A stretch of 64,000 bases of DNA from Edaphochlamys debaryana (Eukaryota; Chlorophyta; Chlorophyceae; Chlamydomonadales), in NCBI GenBank assembly GCA_016858145.1, contig JAEHOE010000003.1, forward strand, positions 434,001-498,000, read 5' to 3'. The notes below the pieces were generated by a model. It was not told the origin of the DNA. It worked only from the letters and a program-made list of their open reading frames with translations, and ran no database searches. The translations under genes were made by a program, and so were the position numbers. Shown one piece after another: positions 1-11,120 of the stretch; the first letter of the stretch is position 1, and each line of letters starts with the position of its first letter.

Positions 1-1935
1 AGCCGGTGACCGGGCCGGGCGCCTCCTTGGGCCAGCGCTGGCGCGACTTGCCCGCCGGTGACTGCAGCTGCTGCTGGTTGCCAAACGGGCGGTTGCCGTT
101 GTTGGGCCCGTGGATGGTGAGCGCCATGCTGTCGAGCTGTGCCAAGAGCCGGGCGAAGTCCGAGTGGCTGGCGGCCGTGGACTCGCCCACGGGCCCGGCA
201 GCGGTCGCCAGGGCCCTGACCTTCTTGGGCGCCAGCCGGTCCGCCTCGGCCTGGTCCGAGCGGAAGCAGACGTAGACATTCTGGCACTCCGAGATGCACC
301 ACTCCACGTCCCAGGCGGTGGGGTCGTCGTTGGCCTTGCCCCGGTAGCCGAGCTTGATGTGCTCGTTCATCACCGCCGCCTTAACCCAGTGGGACTTGAC
401 GACGGCGAGGAGCCAGCGCTCGGTGCGGGTGCGCCGCGGGTAGGTGACCAGGCTCAGGACGCTGACGATGGCCAGGTAGCGGGAGCCGGCGGCGGTGGGG
501 TCCTCCGTGGTCCAGATCTCGAACTTCTCGTAGTCCGCCTTGGCGGCGGGGTCGTCCCGGCCATAGTCCTCGCGGAGCAGGGCGATGACGTAGTCCATGG
601 CGTTGAGAAGCCCGGGCGGCAGCGCCTGGCCCACGTAGTCCGGCAGCGGTACGGGCTGCGGGTTCGTGGCGGCGATGGCCGCATCGAACTCCACCCGGTG
701 CCTCAGCAGGCGCGGCAGGCCCTTGGTGTTGACCCAGTGCTGCGTGACCGTGAAGAGCCGCACTGAGCCGTCAGGCCCCTGGCCGCCGGCAATGCCAGCT
801 AGCCAGAGCCGGCAGAGCTTGCACGTGTTGTTGCCACGTGATGTCATCTCCCAACCCAGGCGCCACGAGTGGGTCGCTGCGAGGAAGGCAGGGAGAGACT
901 TGTTGATGCTGTCGAAGACAGGGACATGCTTGTTTGACATCTCGTCTTCCGAGTCTGGGTCAGGCGCCGCCTGCCCAGCCTGCACGGCTTGAGGTGCCGG
1001 GGCTAGCGGTAGCAGCGGCTGGCCGAGAGGCGGAGGCTCGTCTTCGTCAGACGAGGAGCTAGAGGAGCTAGGGTCTGAGCCTGGGCGCAGCCCAGGTCCT
1101 CCCGCGACGGCGGGAAGTGTCCCCGCGGCCCCCGGCTGGGGCGCGTGCAGAGGGTTCGCGGGGACGTGCGACGGGCCAGCCTGACCACCCGCAGCCCCAC
1201 CTCCAGCTTGGGCGATAGCCGCAACTACGTTGTTGTTGCCAGCGAGCGCTGTTGCAGTGCCTGCAGACGGAGCGCGAGCGTGATGAGTGACGTCGGAGCC
1301 TCCAGACGTACTCGCACCCGCACCGGCGTTGCCAGTGGGTTGCTGCTCGAACAGTGGATTACCGTGGAGCAAAGATGCCTGGGCTGGGGCTCGGCCGCGG
1401 CCAGGACTTGTCGGTGGTGACTTCGGAGGAACACCTGCGTTGCGGGCGTTGTGAAGCTCAGCGAACCGATGAATAGGCAGGTCCTCTTCTTGACGCTCGA
1501 CGCGATCGCGATAGCGAGAAGCTCTATCTGCTGCCGGGGGCGGCCGCTTGCCGACGGGCGAAGCGACAGTGACAACCCCTTCGGAGCTGCCAGACGTGGC
1601 CTGGGCTCCGGCTCTTTCGGACGCAGTCCTAGGAGCCAGGTCGCACCTTGGGCGTAGCCCGGGTGTGACCAAATGATGAGCAGTCCACTGCGCGTAGCGC
1701 GAGCAGAAGACGGGAGCAAAATTGCGAGCTAAGGCCAAGGGCGTAGCCCAGGACTCGCGGCTGGAGAACGGCGACTGACGGACGCCGTGAGGAGACGCGC
1801 TCCGAGTAGATTGTCGACAGGGTAGCACAGAGACTGCTTCGACTGGCAGTAGAGAAGGCAAGGCATGCAACAACTCTGACGTTACAGGTCTCAGTACGCA
1901 TGAAGCGGTGCATAAAGCGGTGCTCCCGTCTTAAC
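1..1935 (-). CDS. Long open frame, family unknown, 3' end outside window
   Basis: Reading right to left, one frame stays open from a TAA near 1935 to the window edge (over 640 codons), far longer than chance. The N-terminal half is Pro/Ser/Ala-rich with an acidic Ser run (SSSSSSSDEDE, about 1060-1030). The second half is folded-looking and holds a CxxC (TCKLC, near 812) and hydrophobic segments such as LAIVSVLSLVTYP. The first in-frame ATG is at 940 (SEDEMSNKHV). The upstream 330 codons contain none, so translation either starts at 940 or the upstream part is a downstream exon. I do not recognise a family. A mobile-element ORF with a gag-like or zinc-binding part is possible, given the transposon fragment next door, but that is inference. 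Confidence 0.45.
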
Positions 1936-2118
1936 GAGACGGGAGCGGAGCGCTAGCCTATCCTCACCGCGGGCGGAATGAGGCTGCTGTACAGCATGCA
2001 TGCTGTACCACACAAGTGCATGGCGCACACACAGGTCGTTCTCCCTTGTCAACCTCCACAACTCCCAGCAACCACCGAACTCCTACGATAGTGTGGCAGC
2101 GACGATACTGTGCTCTGT
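1936..2118. other. Short spacer, nothing recognised
   Basis: The DNA lies between the open frame on the left and the truncated LINE. It contains a TGCATGCATGC-like palindromic stretch near 1998 but no gene or clear signal. Confidence 0.3.
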
Positions 2119-2697
2119 CAACCGACCACCCTTTCCTAGCGGCCAGGGCGGACGGATCAGTGCAGTATGCAGGCCCGGACGCCCCTTGATGGAGGCGGGG
2201 CACACCCTGCGGCGCATAACAAACGGGAGGGAGCCGCAGGGGGGGGGGGGTCGCCCGGCGGCGCATAACAAACGGGAGGGAGCCGCAGGGCAGGGGCGGG
2301 GACCGGGTGAGCTACACGTGGCGTTTGATGGGATGTGCACCTTGCGGAAAGGGGACATAGTCCTCTGCGGCGCATAACAAACGGGAGGGAGCCGCAGAGT
2401 GGGAGTGAATGTGGGGTCGGGAGAGCCAGGATCGAGAGGTGTACGGCCAACAGTGTGAGCACATGATGAACGGTGAACGGTTACTGGTAGGAGGCGCGGC
2501 CGAGGAGGGGCCATCGATACACGCTGAGCATGGTCATTGCGTGCCAAGGACTAAGGTGGGACCTGAGTGTGGTCAGTGCAAGTTATGACAGGGACTTGCG
2601 TTCTGGCTTGCAGGGGGCAAGCCCGTGAGGTGGGTCGCTTGGCCCCAGCGTTCAGCGCTGTGACCCCAGGGGGGTCCTTCATTGTAAACACCGAGGA
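2119..2697 (+). mobile_element. 5'-truncated copy of the LINE 3' end
   Basis: This 579-bp segment is the near-identical reverse complement of 13664-14240, the 3' end of the full LINE. It holds the last roughly 20 codons of the reverse transcriptase ORF, in frame to a TGA near 2190, followed by the whole 3' UTR, and ends in the same ATTGTAAACACCGAGGA. Truncation at the 5' side with an intact 3' end is what target-primed reverse transcription produces. I could not find a convincing target-site duplication. Confidence 0.8.
2207..2399 (+). repeat. Three hairpin-forming repeats in the LINE 3' UTR
   Basis: A unit of about 30 bp starting GCGGCGCATAACAAACGGG and ending GAGGGAGCCGC occurs at 2207-2239, 2258-2288 and 2363-2399. 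The ends of each unit pair: CTGCGGC with GCCGCAG in the first, extended to CTCTGCGGC with GCCGCAGAG in the third. The same three units occur on the other strand in the full LINE at 13963-13999, 14073-14104 and 14121-14154. Confidence 0.7.
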
Positions 2698-2846
2698 CTG
2701 ATTGGACGTGAGGACAAGGGGAGTGGGCCCAAGGGCAAGGGCCAAGGGCTCAAGGGGTGACCAGCGCACAGGCGCACCCAGGGCGCACCTCGGCTGAGGT
2801 ACCTCGCAAAGCGCACAGGAGGTCACGGGCCATTTGCATTCATGAT

Positions 2847-2851
2847 TTACA
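2847..2851 (-). terminator. Possible poly(A) signal (TGTAA) of the ABC transporter gene
   Basis: TTACA on the plus strand reads TGTAA on the minus strand, about 570 nt after the ABC transporter stop at 3421. That spacing suits a volvocine 3' UTR. The stretch 2698-3420 holds no other gene I can support. Confidence 0.4.
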
Positions 2852-3420
2852 GTCCTTCCCATGACCTGACTCAATCAACCGATCACGGGCCGCGGTGCCC
2901 TTCACCACTGCAACCTGTCCCTCTCTAATTCCCCTTCCCGCCCTGACCTAGAGCAGGGTAACAGGAGGCTACCACATCTACACACAAGGTGACCCCAAAC
3001 GGGCTACGAACAACATGATGATGCCAACAATAGACCAGGTCGAGAGATTGCCTGCCACCTGACATGAATCTTCCATACCCGGCCATGCCAGGGTGGATGC
3101 CAGGGTGCACGGATGGCAGAAGCCCTAGTCCCACACATCCCGGATGCCACTCACATCATATGGCACATTGAACTCTGGGCCTTGGGAAGCCCATATGTTG
3201 AGTTCGGGGCGCAGACAGAGCCCAATCTTATATCTACAGGGGCCAGGCCCCGCAAGCTTTAGGATATGGCACATGTATTGTCCGGGGTCATTGCCCTAAA
3301 TGCAAAGTCCCGCGCAACGCCAGCACTCTCAGCACCCTTCTCTCTCTGCGTCTCGGTCAAGGCCGAGCGCAGCTACAAGCCCCTCACAAGCATCATCAAC
3401 AGTCCCATGCAACACAGCCC

Positions 3421-6400
3421 TTACCGCCCCGCCGCCTGCCTGGCCGCCATCCGGTTGAAGTGGTCCCCGGCCATCTTGCGCAGCGCCGCAGCGGCCGCCA
3501 CACCGGTCTTGTCCACCAGCTTGGAGAACATGGAGTTGGGGTTGTCGAGCAGCTGGGCGGGCGGGGCGTACTCCATCAGCTCGCCAGCCTCCATCACCAG
3601 CACCTTGTCGCTCTCGATGATGGTGTCCAGGCGGTGGGCAATGGTGATGGTGGTGCGGTCGTCGAAGACACGCTTGATGGTGTCCTGCACGATCTGCTCC
3701 GTGTGCGGGTCCATGGCGGCGGTGGCCTCGTCCAGGCACAGGATGGGCACGGCGCGCAGGGCAGCGCGGGCCAGGCACATGAGCTGCGTCTGGCCCAGCG
3801 ACCAGGCCTTGCCGCCGGTGCCGTCCACGTGGCCGTCCAGGCCGCCAGCGTGCTGCACCTGGCCCTCCAGGCCCACCTTCCGGAGCACCTCCCACAGCAC
3901 GTTGTCGTCCTGGGGGTGGAAAGGCGGACAGGGGACGGAAGAAGAGGTTTGGGCGGGCATGTGGCAGGCCGAGCAGGGGCAGGCGAAGCAAGGAAAGCGG
4001 ATGACCGTGTGTGCAGGAGCACGGCAGCGCACACCAGTATCGCCCCATCGCAAGCCTGCGGGCCTAGTTGAACCCCAGCCGGCCCTTCCTGCTGCCCTTC
4101 CCCGCCCGCTCACCTCGAACTCTCCGAAGGGGTCCAGGTTGGAGCGGACGGTGCCGGTGAACATGACGGGCTCCTGGGGAATGATGGACAGGCCTGGGGG
4201 CGGAGGCGGGGCAGACGGGGGAGAAGGGCATCAGCAAAGAGGCAGGGGAGGGATCATGCTCCGAGCTGCATTGCTTGAAGCATAAAACGGCTAGGACCGC
4301 ATCGGAAGACAGGCAGCCGCCGGCGCCCAGCCCTCAACACCGTGCTCACCCGAGCGCAGGCGCTTCATGGTGAGCGTCGCAATGTCCACGCCGTCGATCA
4401 GAATGCGGCCGCGGCCCAGCTCGAACATGCGGTACAGCGCCAGCAGGGTGGTGGACTTGCCGGAGCCCGTGCGCCCCACGGCGCCGACCTTCTCGCCGTC
4501 CTTGATGTTGAAGGTGACGCCCTTGAGCGCCCAGGCGGCGTCCAGGCGGTACTGCATCCACACGTCCTCGAAGCGGATGTTGCCGGTCGAGGGCCAGCGG
4601 GCATATGCGGCGTCGTCAACCACAACCTTGACGCGAGAGCTCGTGGGCACGATCTGGCCGTCGGGGAGGGTCAGGCTCTTGGCCACGCCGCCCTCCGTCT
4701 TCTGGTCAAAGAAAACGCCGTCGTGGGGCACGTAGTTGGACAGGTAGGTCATGCACTCCACGCTGTTGAACAGCGAGATGGACTCGGAGATGAAGCGGAC
4801 CACCCAGGTGTAGAACACAAGCATCTGGATGATGTTGGAGAAGGCAAGGCCCACGGTGGCGCCACCAAGAGTGTCTGCGGAGGGAGCAGGCGCAAGGAGG
4901 TGAGCAGCGCGGCGACAGACATGCTACGCAAGGGGCAGGCCACCACTGTACACGGGCGATGCAGCTGCCGGCTCCAGCAGCAATCAAGACCGCCCGTCAG
5001 CCCGTGGCTTACCCTTGAGGGCGACGGCGAAGGCAGACACCACGCCGACCAGGCAGGCGCCGATCAGATCGCACCAGAAGGCCAGCCACAGGTTGAGCGA
5101 CTCGGCGTTGAACACGGCGGCGTTGGTCACGTCGGTGCGGCGAGCGGCCTCACGGATAAAGTAGTCCTGCTTGGAGAAGGCCTGAACCACGCCCAGGCCC
5201 TCCAGCACCTCAGCCACCAGGCCCACAAGCATGCCACCAGACACCTGCGAGGGAGAGGGAAGGCGGCGGGGCCACAGGCAGCAGAAGGGCGTCAGGAGCT
5301 AGGAAATGAACCGGAAGCAGAGGTAACACAGGCCGGATCGCTCTACAGTCCCTGCCCTCGCACAGCCTCGCCAGCCCAGCCTCACCGCGCGGGCCTTCTT
5401 GAGGGCGGTGGCGGCGGGGATGTAGACCGAAAGCATGATGGAAGTCATGATGATCAGGAAGCCTGTGAAGGCGCCGAAGAAGTTGATGGTGACGGACACG
5501 GTGATGGTGGTGGACAGCAGGATGAGGCCGTAGATGCCCATGAAGTGCACGGCGTCGGGCAGGTTCTCGTCCATGATGTCCTGGTCCTTGCTGAAGTTGA
5601 GCAGCAGGTCGCCCACGGGGGTCACCAGGAAGAAGCCCATGGGAGCGTACAGCACGTTGTGGACGGCCTTCTTGCGGATCTTCTCGGCCGAGCGCAGGGT
5701 CCACCACAGGAAGGTGGCGCCACGGACAACCATGGTGAAGTAGAAGATGCCGGTGAGCGCCAGGTAGATGAGGCAGTAGAACTTGGTAGCGTCGGGGTCC
5801 TGCACGCCCTTGCGCTTGGGGAATTTGAGGTACTCGTCGTTCACCCACCAGCGCACCCAGAAGTCAGACACCTGGCGAGAGGTCTGGGGGATGAGGAAGA
5901 AGAGGAAGCACACGAACGCTGCGCGGGTGGGGAGAAAGGGACCAGGGGAGGGACACCTTGGTCAGTAAGGAACCGACATACCCTGAAGGCAAACGGTTGG
6001 CAAGCCGGGAGCTCAGTCAAGCCCTGCGGGAGACCGCCTCAGCCCCACAGCCCACGCTAACAGCCCGCCCTGCAGGCAGTCCCTGTCCCGACTCACACAG
6101 CAGCAGGTTGCCGTACCACGTGTAGATGAGGGCAGCCCGGATGGCGGGCACCTGCTGCTGGGTCTTCCGCTTGTCCTTGCTCTCGGTCTCGGGCTTGATG
6201 GTGGTGGGGGCAAGGGTCAGCTGCAGGGACTGCTGCTTGGCGGGGGCGCCCTTGGTCTCCTTGGGCTTGGGCGGGGCCTCCTGGGAGCCGGCGGCGTGCA
6301 GCAGGTGCGTGATGGGCAGCAGCTTGCCCAGCAGGTCCTGGGCCTGCTCGTTCCACTTGCCTGAGGGGCGGGACGGAGGGCAGACGGGAGGGAGACGCTC

Positions 6401-9400
6401 AGCCGCCATCAAGCCAGCAGGTACGAGCAGAGAGCATGAGACCAGAAAGCAAGGCAGCGGTTGCGGCACTCGATCGTGCCCGGACCAGCCTGCTGCCTGC
6501 CCCACCCCTCGCCCCCCGCTCACCGAAGTACAGGCAGCGGCCCTCGTCCATGATGGCCACGGCGTCGCACTGAGGCATGAACTCGATCTGGTGGGTCACC
6601 AGCACAACAGCCTTCTTGGCGAACATGCCCTTGATGCAGGCCTCGAAGATGTGGTGGGCGGTGTGGTGGTCCACGGCCGAAAGCGCGTTGTCAAGCAGAA
6701 CCAGGTCGGCATCGGCGTAGGCGCAGCGGGCAAGGTTCACGCGCTGGCGCTGGCCGCCAGACAGGTTCACGCCGCGGATGCCGGCCCTAGAGGGAGGGCA
6801 AGCGGAAGGGCAGCCAGTCAGGCCGGGCCGGCAGGCAGCCAAGCAGGAGGTACCAGCGAAGGGACACAGCCTTCCCCTGCATGCATCGGCTCGAGCCCCT
6901 GCCCGGGCTTCCTAGTGCCCAGCCCCTGACGACCCCCGAAGGCCGTCCCCACGCTCACTTGGACTGGTCGCCCTGGGGCAGGATCTGAAGGTCCAGCGTG
7001 AGCGCGCAGCTGTCGATAACCTGGTCGTACTTGGACTGGTCCCACGACTCTCCGAAGGTGACGTTGTCGCGGATGGACAGGTTCTGCAGCCACGGGTTCT
7101 GCGGCACGTACGAGATGCGGCCGCCGACCTGCGAGGCTCCGTGCTCCTTGACCATGTTGCCCAGCAGCGCCTGGATCAGGGACGACTTGCCGGCGCCGAT
7201 GCGGCCCACCACAGCCACAACCTGGCCGGGGCGAACCTCGAAGCGGGGGATATGCAGCTTCCAGTTGGGGTTGGCGGGGTGGTGGAACACGGCGTTATCC
7301 TGAGGCACAAAGGCACATCACACGAGAGAGGCGGCAGTGTCAGAAGGCGCAGAACGGCGAGAGGTAGTCAGAGGTGAAGGCTACAGAGAGAAGCTGGGTG
7401 CAGGGCAGGGTGCACTAGGTCCCGCCCCATAGCTTGCTCACAATGACAGCGCCGGAAGGCGAGGTCTTGTTGACGCCAACATTGGTGGTGCCCTGCTGCA
7501 CGTCCTCGAGAAGGTAAGCCTCCAGGCGCTGGAGGGAAGCGTTGGCCTCTGCACAGGGACAGAGCGAGGCAGGCGGTGAGGACAGGCTCCATTGCTTACA
7601 GCCCAGGTAGCCCGGGCCGATGGCCGCCGGCTCTGCCTTGCCTCCCACTCCTCCTCCCTGCCCGCACTCGCATCCCGGAAAAAGCGGCTCACCCGACACG
7701 GCGCGCAGGGCCTTGGGCAGCACCACGAGCGGGAAGCGCAGGATGTTGAAGAGCGAGAGGGTGGTGAAGGCCACGTTTGAGACCAGGCGGGCGGTGGTGA
7801 ACTCGTAGGTGGTGAAGATGACGAAGGCGGTCAGCGGGGGCACGCAGAACACGAAGGCGATGTTGATGACCTTCATGAAGGCGTTCCAGAACGACAGGCG
7901 CAGCTCCTCGTTGCGGACCTGGAAGGAAACAAGAGAGGAACACGAGGGGCCGATGGTCATGAGATGTGAGGTCAAGGTGAGCTGCGCACAGATGGCTCTC
8001 GTCGGCGTGACGGCACCTGGATCGGCACCGGCATACATGCCACCGCCCCAAGCCCGCAAACAACGGCCCACCTTGGTGATCTCGTTCTCGAAGAACTGCT
8101 CCCACGCGTAGTACTTGACCAGCTTGATGGCCGGAAGCACCTCCTGCATGATGGAGCTGCGGTGGGCCACGAAGCCAGCGTTCTTGAGCTTGAGCTTGAT
8201 GGTGAAGTAGCCGAACACGTACTGAAGGGGCAGCACGATCAGGATGGCGCCCAGGCCGGGGAGCATGCTGTCGCCGGTCAGGTAGCCAAGCAGGGACAGG
8301 ATGGCGGCGGCCTCGAGCGGGGCAGTCCACAGGTAGTGGAACTCCTGGGGAGAGAGAGGAGGAGGATTGGGAGCAGGGACGTGCCAGGGGTCAGAAAGCG
8401 AGCAGCAAGCGTTCCAACTGAAGAGCGGAGCGGGGCCGCACGCAGACCACGTGGGGCCAGGCCCTGCCCTCCTTCCCCGGACCTTTATCTCATGGCTGAG
8501 GCCCTGCCCTTTCGCGCCTTATCTTCCCAACTCAAGACGCATATCCCCGCCCTCTTTTCCCACCCACCTGCGCGCCGTCGAAGATCTTCTGGATGTCCGA
8601 GGCTACGAAGTTGACGATGGCGGCGGACTGCTCAGCTCGGACGGTGTTGAGGCGGAAGGCCTTGTGCGTCACCGCCTGCACCAGCGAGGCGCGCACGCGG
8701 ATGCCGACCTGCATGCAGATGTAGCCCATGCGCTGCAGGCACAGCCCCAGGAACCAGGCGTCGAGGGTGAAGCCGGCCATCAGGCACCAGCCGGAAAGCG
8801 TGGGCCGGTAGATGGGGCTGTCCTGGTTGACGTGGGACAGGAGACTGCGGGGCGGGGGCGGGAATGGGGTTGCAAGCTGGGTCAAGCTGGGGAAAGCCCT
8901 GAGGCGATGAGGCGCATGCTGATGCTGGACGTCAAATTGCCGTACGCATCCCAAGCCACCAACGTTCCGCACCCACCTGCGCACGAAGTAGAAGGCGCCC
9001 ATGATGACGAAGGTGGACCAGCCCATCTTGCACAGGCCGGCGAGGAAGTAGTAAGCGCCGAACGCCTTGCGCAGGGCACGCAGCAGAGAGGGCTTCTTGC
9101 CGTCCGCCTCCTGGCCTTTGAGCTTGAGCTCGGCGGACCAGTGGCCGATGAACGTGTCGTAGGCCTGGGGGTTGGAAGGGCACGGGGACCAGGAGGGGGG
9201 TATCATGTGAGGGCCAGGCAGGTCAGGACCCCGTAAAGGCTAGAGGCTAAAGCTGGTAGCAGCGTTGGAAGAAAGGTGGTTGCAGCGATGGGCGGGGTCT
9301 GGGCCAGGCACAAGTCAACTGATGAGGCAGTTGGCATTCTGACGGCCGAGGGTCTGCTGTTGGGAACGTGCAAGCACGCCGACGCGCGCGGGCGGTGGTA

Positions 9401-9693
9401 GGAGCAACTCACAGCGTCAGCCATGTTCTCCGGCGTCATGCCCATCGCCTCGGCGTTGAGCTCCTTGCCCTTGCCTGCGGGCGGCAGCAAAGAGCGGGGT
9501 GACCAGACCGGAAACGCGGCATCAGCCGTTGGCGCATCCCAACGACATTCAGCGACGGCGTAGCAGCACTGCCCAGCCACACGGCTGACTTACGGGCGTC
9601 GCCAACGTGCTTGTACATCCATCCGAACGCAAACTTGTTGAAAAAGCCCGCGGTGGGGTCGTGCGAGCGGTCGCTCGCATTTGCCCCGCCCAT
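3421..9693 (-). CDS. ABC transporter, C subfamily (MRP type), full-length
   Basis: About 15 exons encode TMD1-NBD1-TMD2-NBD2 with no long N-terminal TMD0, as in short MRPs. It should be a membrane pump for conjugates or organic anions, on the plasma membrane or tonoplast. TMD1 lies in exons between about 9164 and 7693. NBD1 (about 7300-6523) has Walker A GRIGAGKSS, signature LSGGQRQRV and Walker B LVLLDNALSAVD. A charged linker is at about 6360-6099. TMD2 exons run from about 5918 to 4800. NBD2 has Walker A GRTGSGKST (about 4470), signature SLGQTQL, Walker B ILCLDEAT and switch His in TIAHRLD (about 3780-3640). The stop TAA is at 3421-3423. I chose the ATG at 9693 (MGGANASDRSHD); an in-frame ATG at 9729 is an alternative. 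The NBD1 Walker B ends in Asn where the family usually has Asp, so NBD1 is probably catalytically weak and NBD2 canonical. Substrate cannot be read from sequence. Confidence 0.9.
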
Positions 9694-9815
9694 GGTTGTG
9701 CCCCTCGCGCTGGCGCACAGACGAGCCAAAAGCCGTGCTACTTGACACTAGAGAAACGAAGCGTGTATTATGAGGATGGCACGAGCGCGGGACGCTGTGC
9801 ACGCGGCGAGGTGTT

Positions 9816-11120
9816 CGGCGGGAGGATGCCTGGTGGGGACGGTCTGAAGCGCTGCAGCCCGAGTTCGGGGCGCGCTGTGGACTACTCTGCAGACCACTTG
9901 CAAGCTGACTTATAAGGGGCTTCACAGCGTCGGTGTGGGTGTTTTTCGTTGGCTGCAGTACGGTCGTTTGGGACGATCCTCCGAAACAAGGGCGATCGTG
10001 CGCATTCGGCGGCGTTGTGCCTCCGTCTGTGATCCATGGTGCGTGCGGAAACGCAAGCGCTGGCCTAGGGGCGGCAGGGTGCGTGTCGGCGCTCAGCACG
10101 CATACATGGCCTTCACATCTCGGGGCGAGAAGACCCCCCGCAGCGAAGCAACTACCCGCAGGATTCAATCACAAGCGTCATCCAAGGCACCGAGCTCACT
10201 CAGCGGAGTCGGAGAGCAGCTTATGAGAGGCCGGGTCGGGAACATGCGCGCCGACGTGACGCGAACGACTCGCCGCCGCCTCCGCCATTGTGAAAGATGG
10301 TAAACGAACTGACAGCAGCAGTCACTGTGGGGAACCCGGGCGCGGTTGGCAAGTTCACACGCCGCCGGTCGCGCCTCACCTCGGTCTGTCAGTCGGCTTT
10401 TGTCTGACCCGTGACTCTAGGAACCACCGCTGTCGGACCAGTGTAATATGGCTAGAGCCTTATGCTTCGCGCGGACCAACGTCGGAGAAGGCTAACACGC
10501 TCTATTTCGGCTTCACGCGGCCAGTACGATGCTACCTGCAGCCCGGCGGCTCGCCGCACACAAAGCCTGTTGACCCCACTCCTAAAGGTCGTTCGCGCGA
10601 CGCTGCTGCGCGCCCACGAGGCCCACGCGTGCGAGCTCACAGTACTCACACGCACTACCGCGCCGGACGCCACTCACCTCGCGCTGTGAAGCACGGGGGG
10701 CAGTCGAGTGCGTCGGTGGACATTGCTCCTGGACATCGTGGCCCCGCAGCGGTGCAGGGCTCCTCGGCGCCTGCATTCCAACAGGCAGCCAGTGGAGGGG
10801 TGCCGGGCTCGGCGGCTTGGGCGACACGCTGGGCCCAAGCATCCTCGTTGCACCCCCGCCCTCCCCCCGCCACGCCCCGCCCACAAAAGGTCACCGCGTG
10901 CAGCCACCCTTCCGTACCCCCTCACCGGCGTCCTGCCTTGCCGGGTCGTCCTTCCGGGTCATGGGCGTTTGGGCTCGCCCCTGCCTGCCGCCCCTGCCTG
11001 CCGGCTGCGAGCACAGCTTGGTTGGTGTTGCTGTGCAGAGTGCAGAGCAGGCGGTTGGGGAAAGGAAGGTGTTTGGCATCCAGGATTCAGGCATATGGAC
11101 CCTGCACACAACACCCAGAA
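9816..11120. repeat. Dispersed repeat unit, copy A (carries the empty LINE site)
   Basis: This stretch of about 1.3 kb begins 120 bp upstream of the ABC transporter start. Its right part (10129-11120) recurs at 13015-13663 plus 17343-17685, and its left part (9816-10199) recurs at 18175-18675, all in the same orientation and mostly over 95% alike by eye. At 10788-10797 it holds GCCAGTGGAG once, the unoccupied version of the LINE insertion site. No ORF in it is convincing. It may be a non-autonomous element or a segmental duplication that took in the promoter region of the ABC gene. Confidence 0.7.

Noticed and set aside
4342..6060. 572-codon plus-strand ORF
   Set aside because: It is antisense to confirmed ABC transporter exons, crosses their introns, and its translation has no domain; high GC keeps such shadow frames open.
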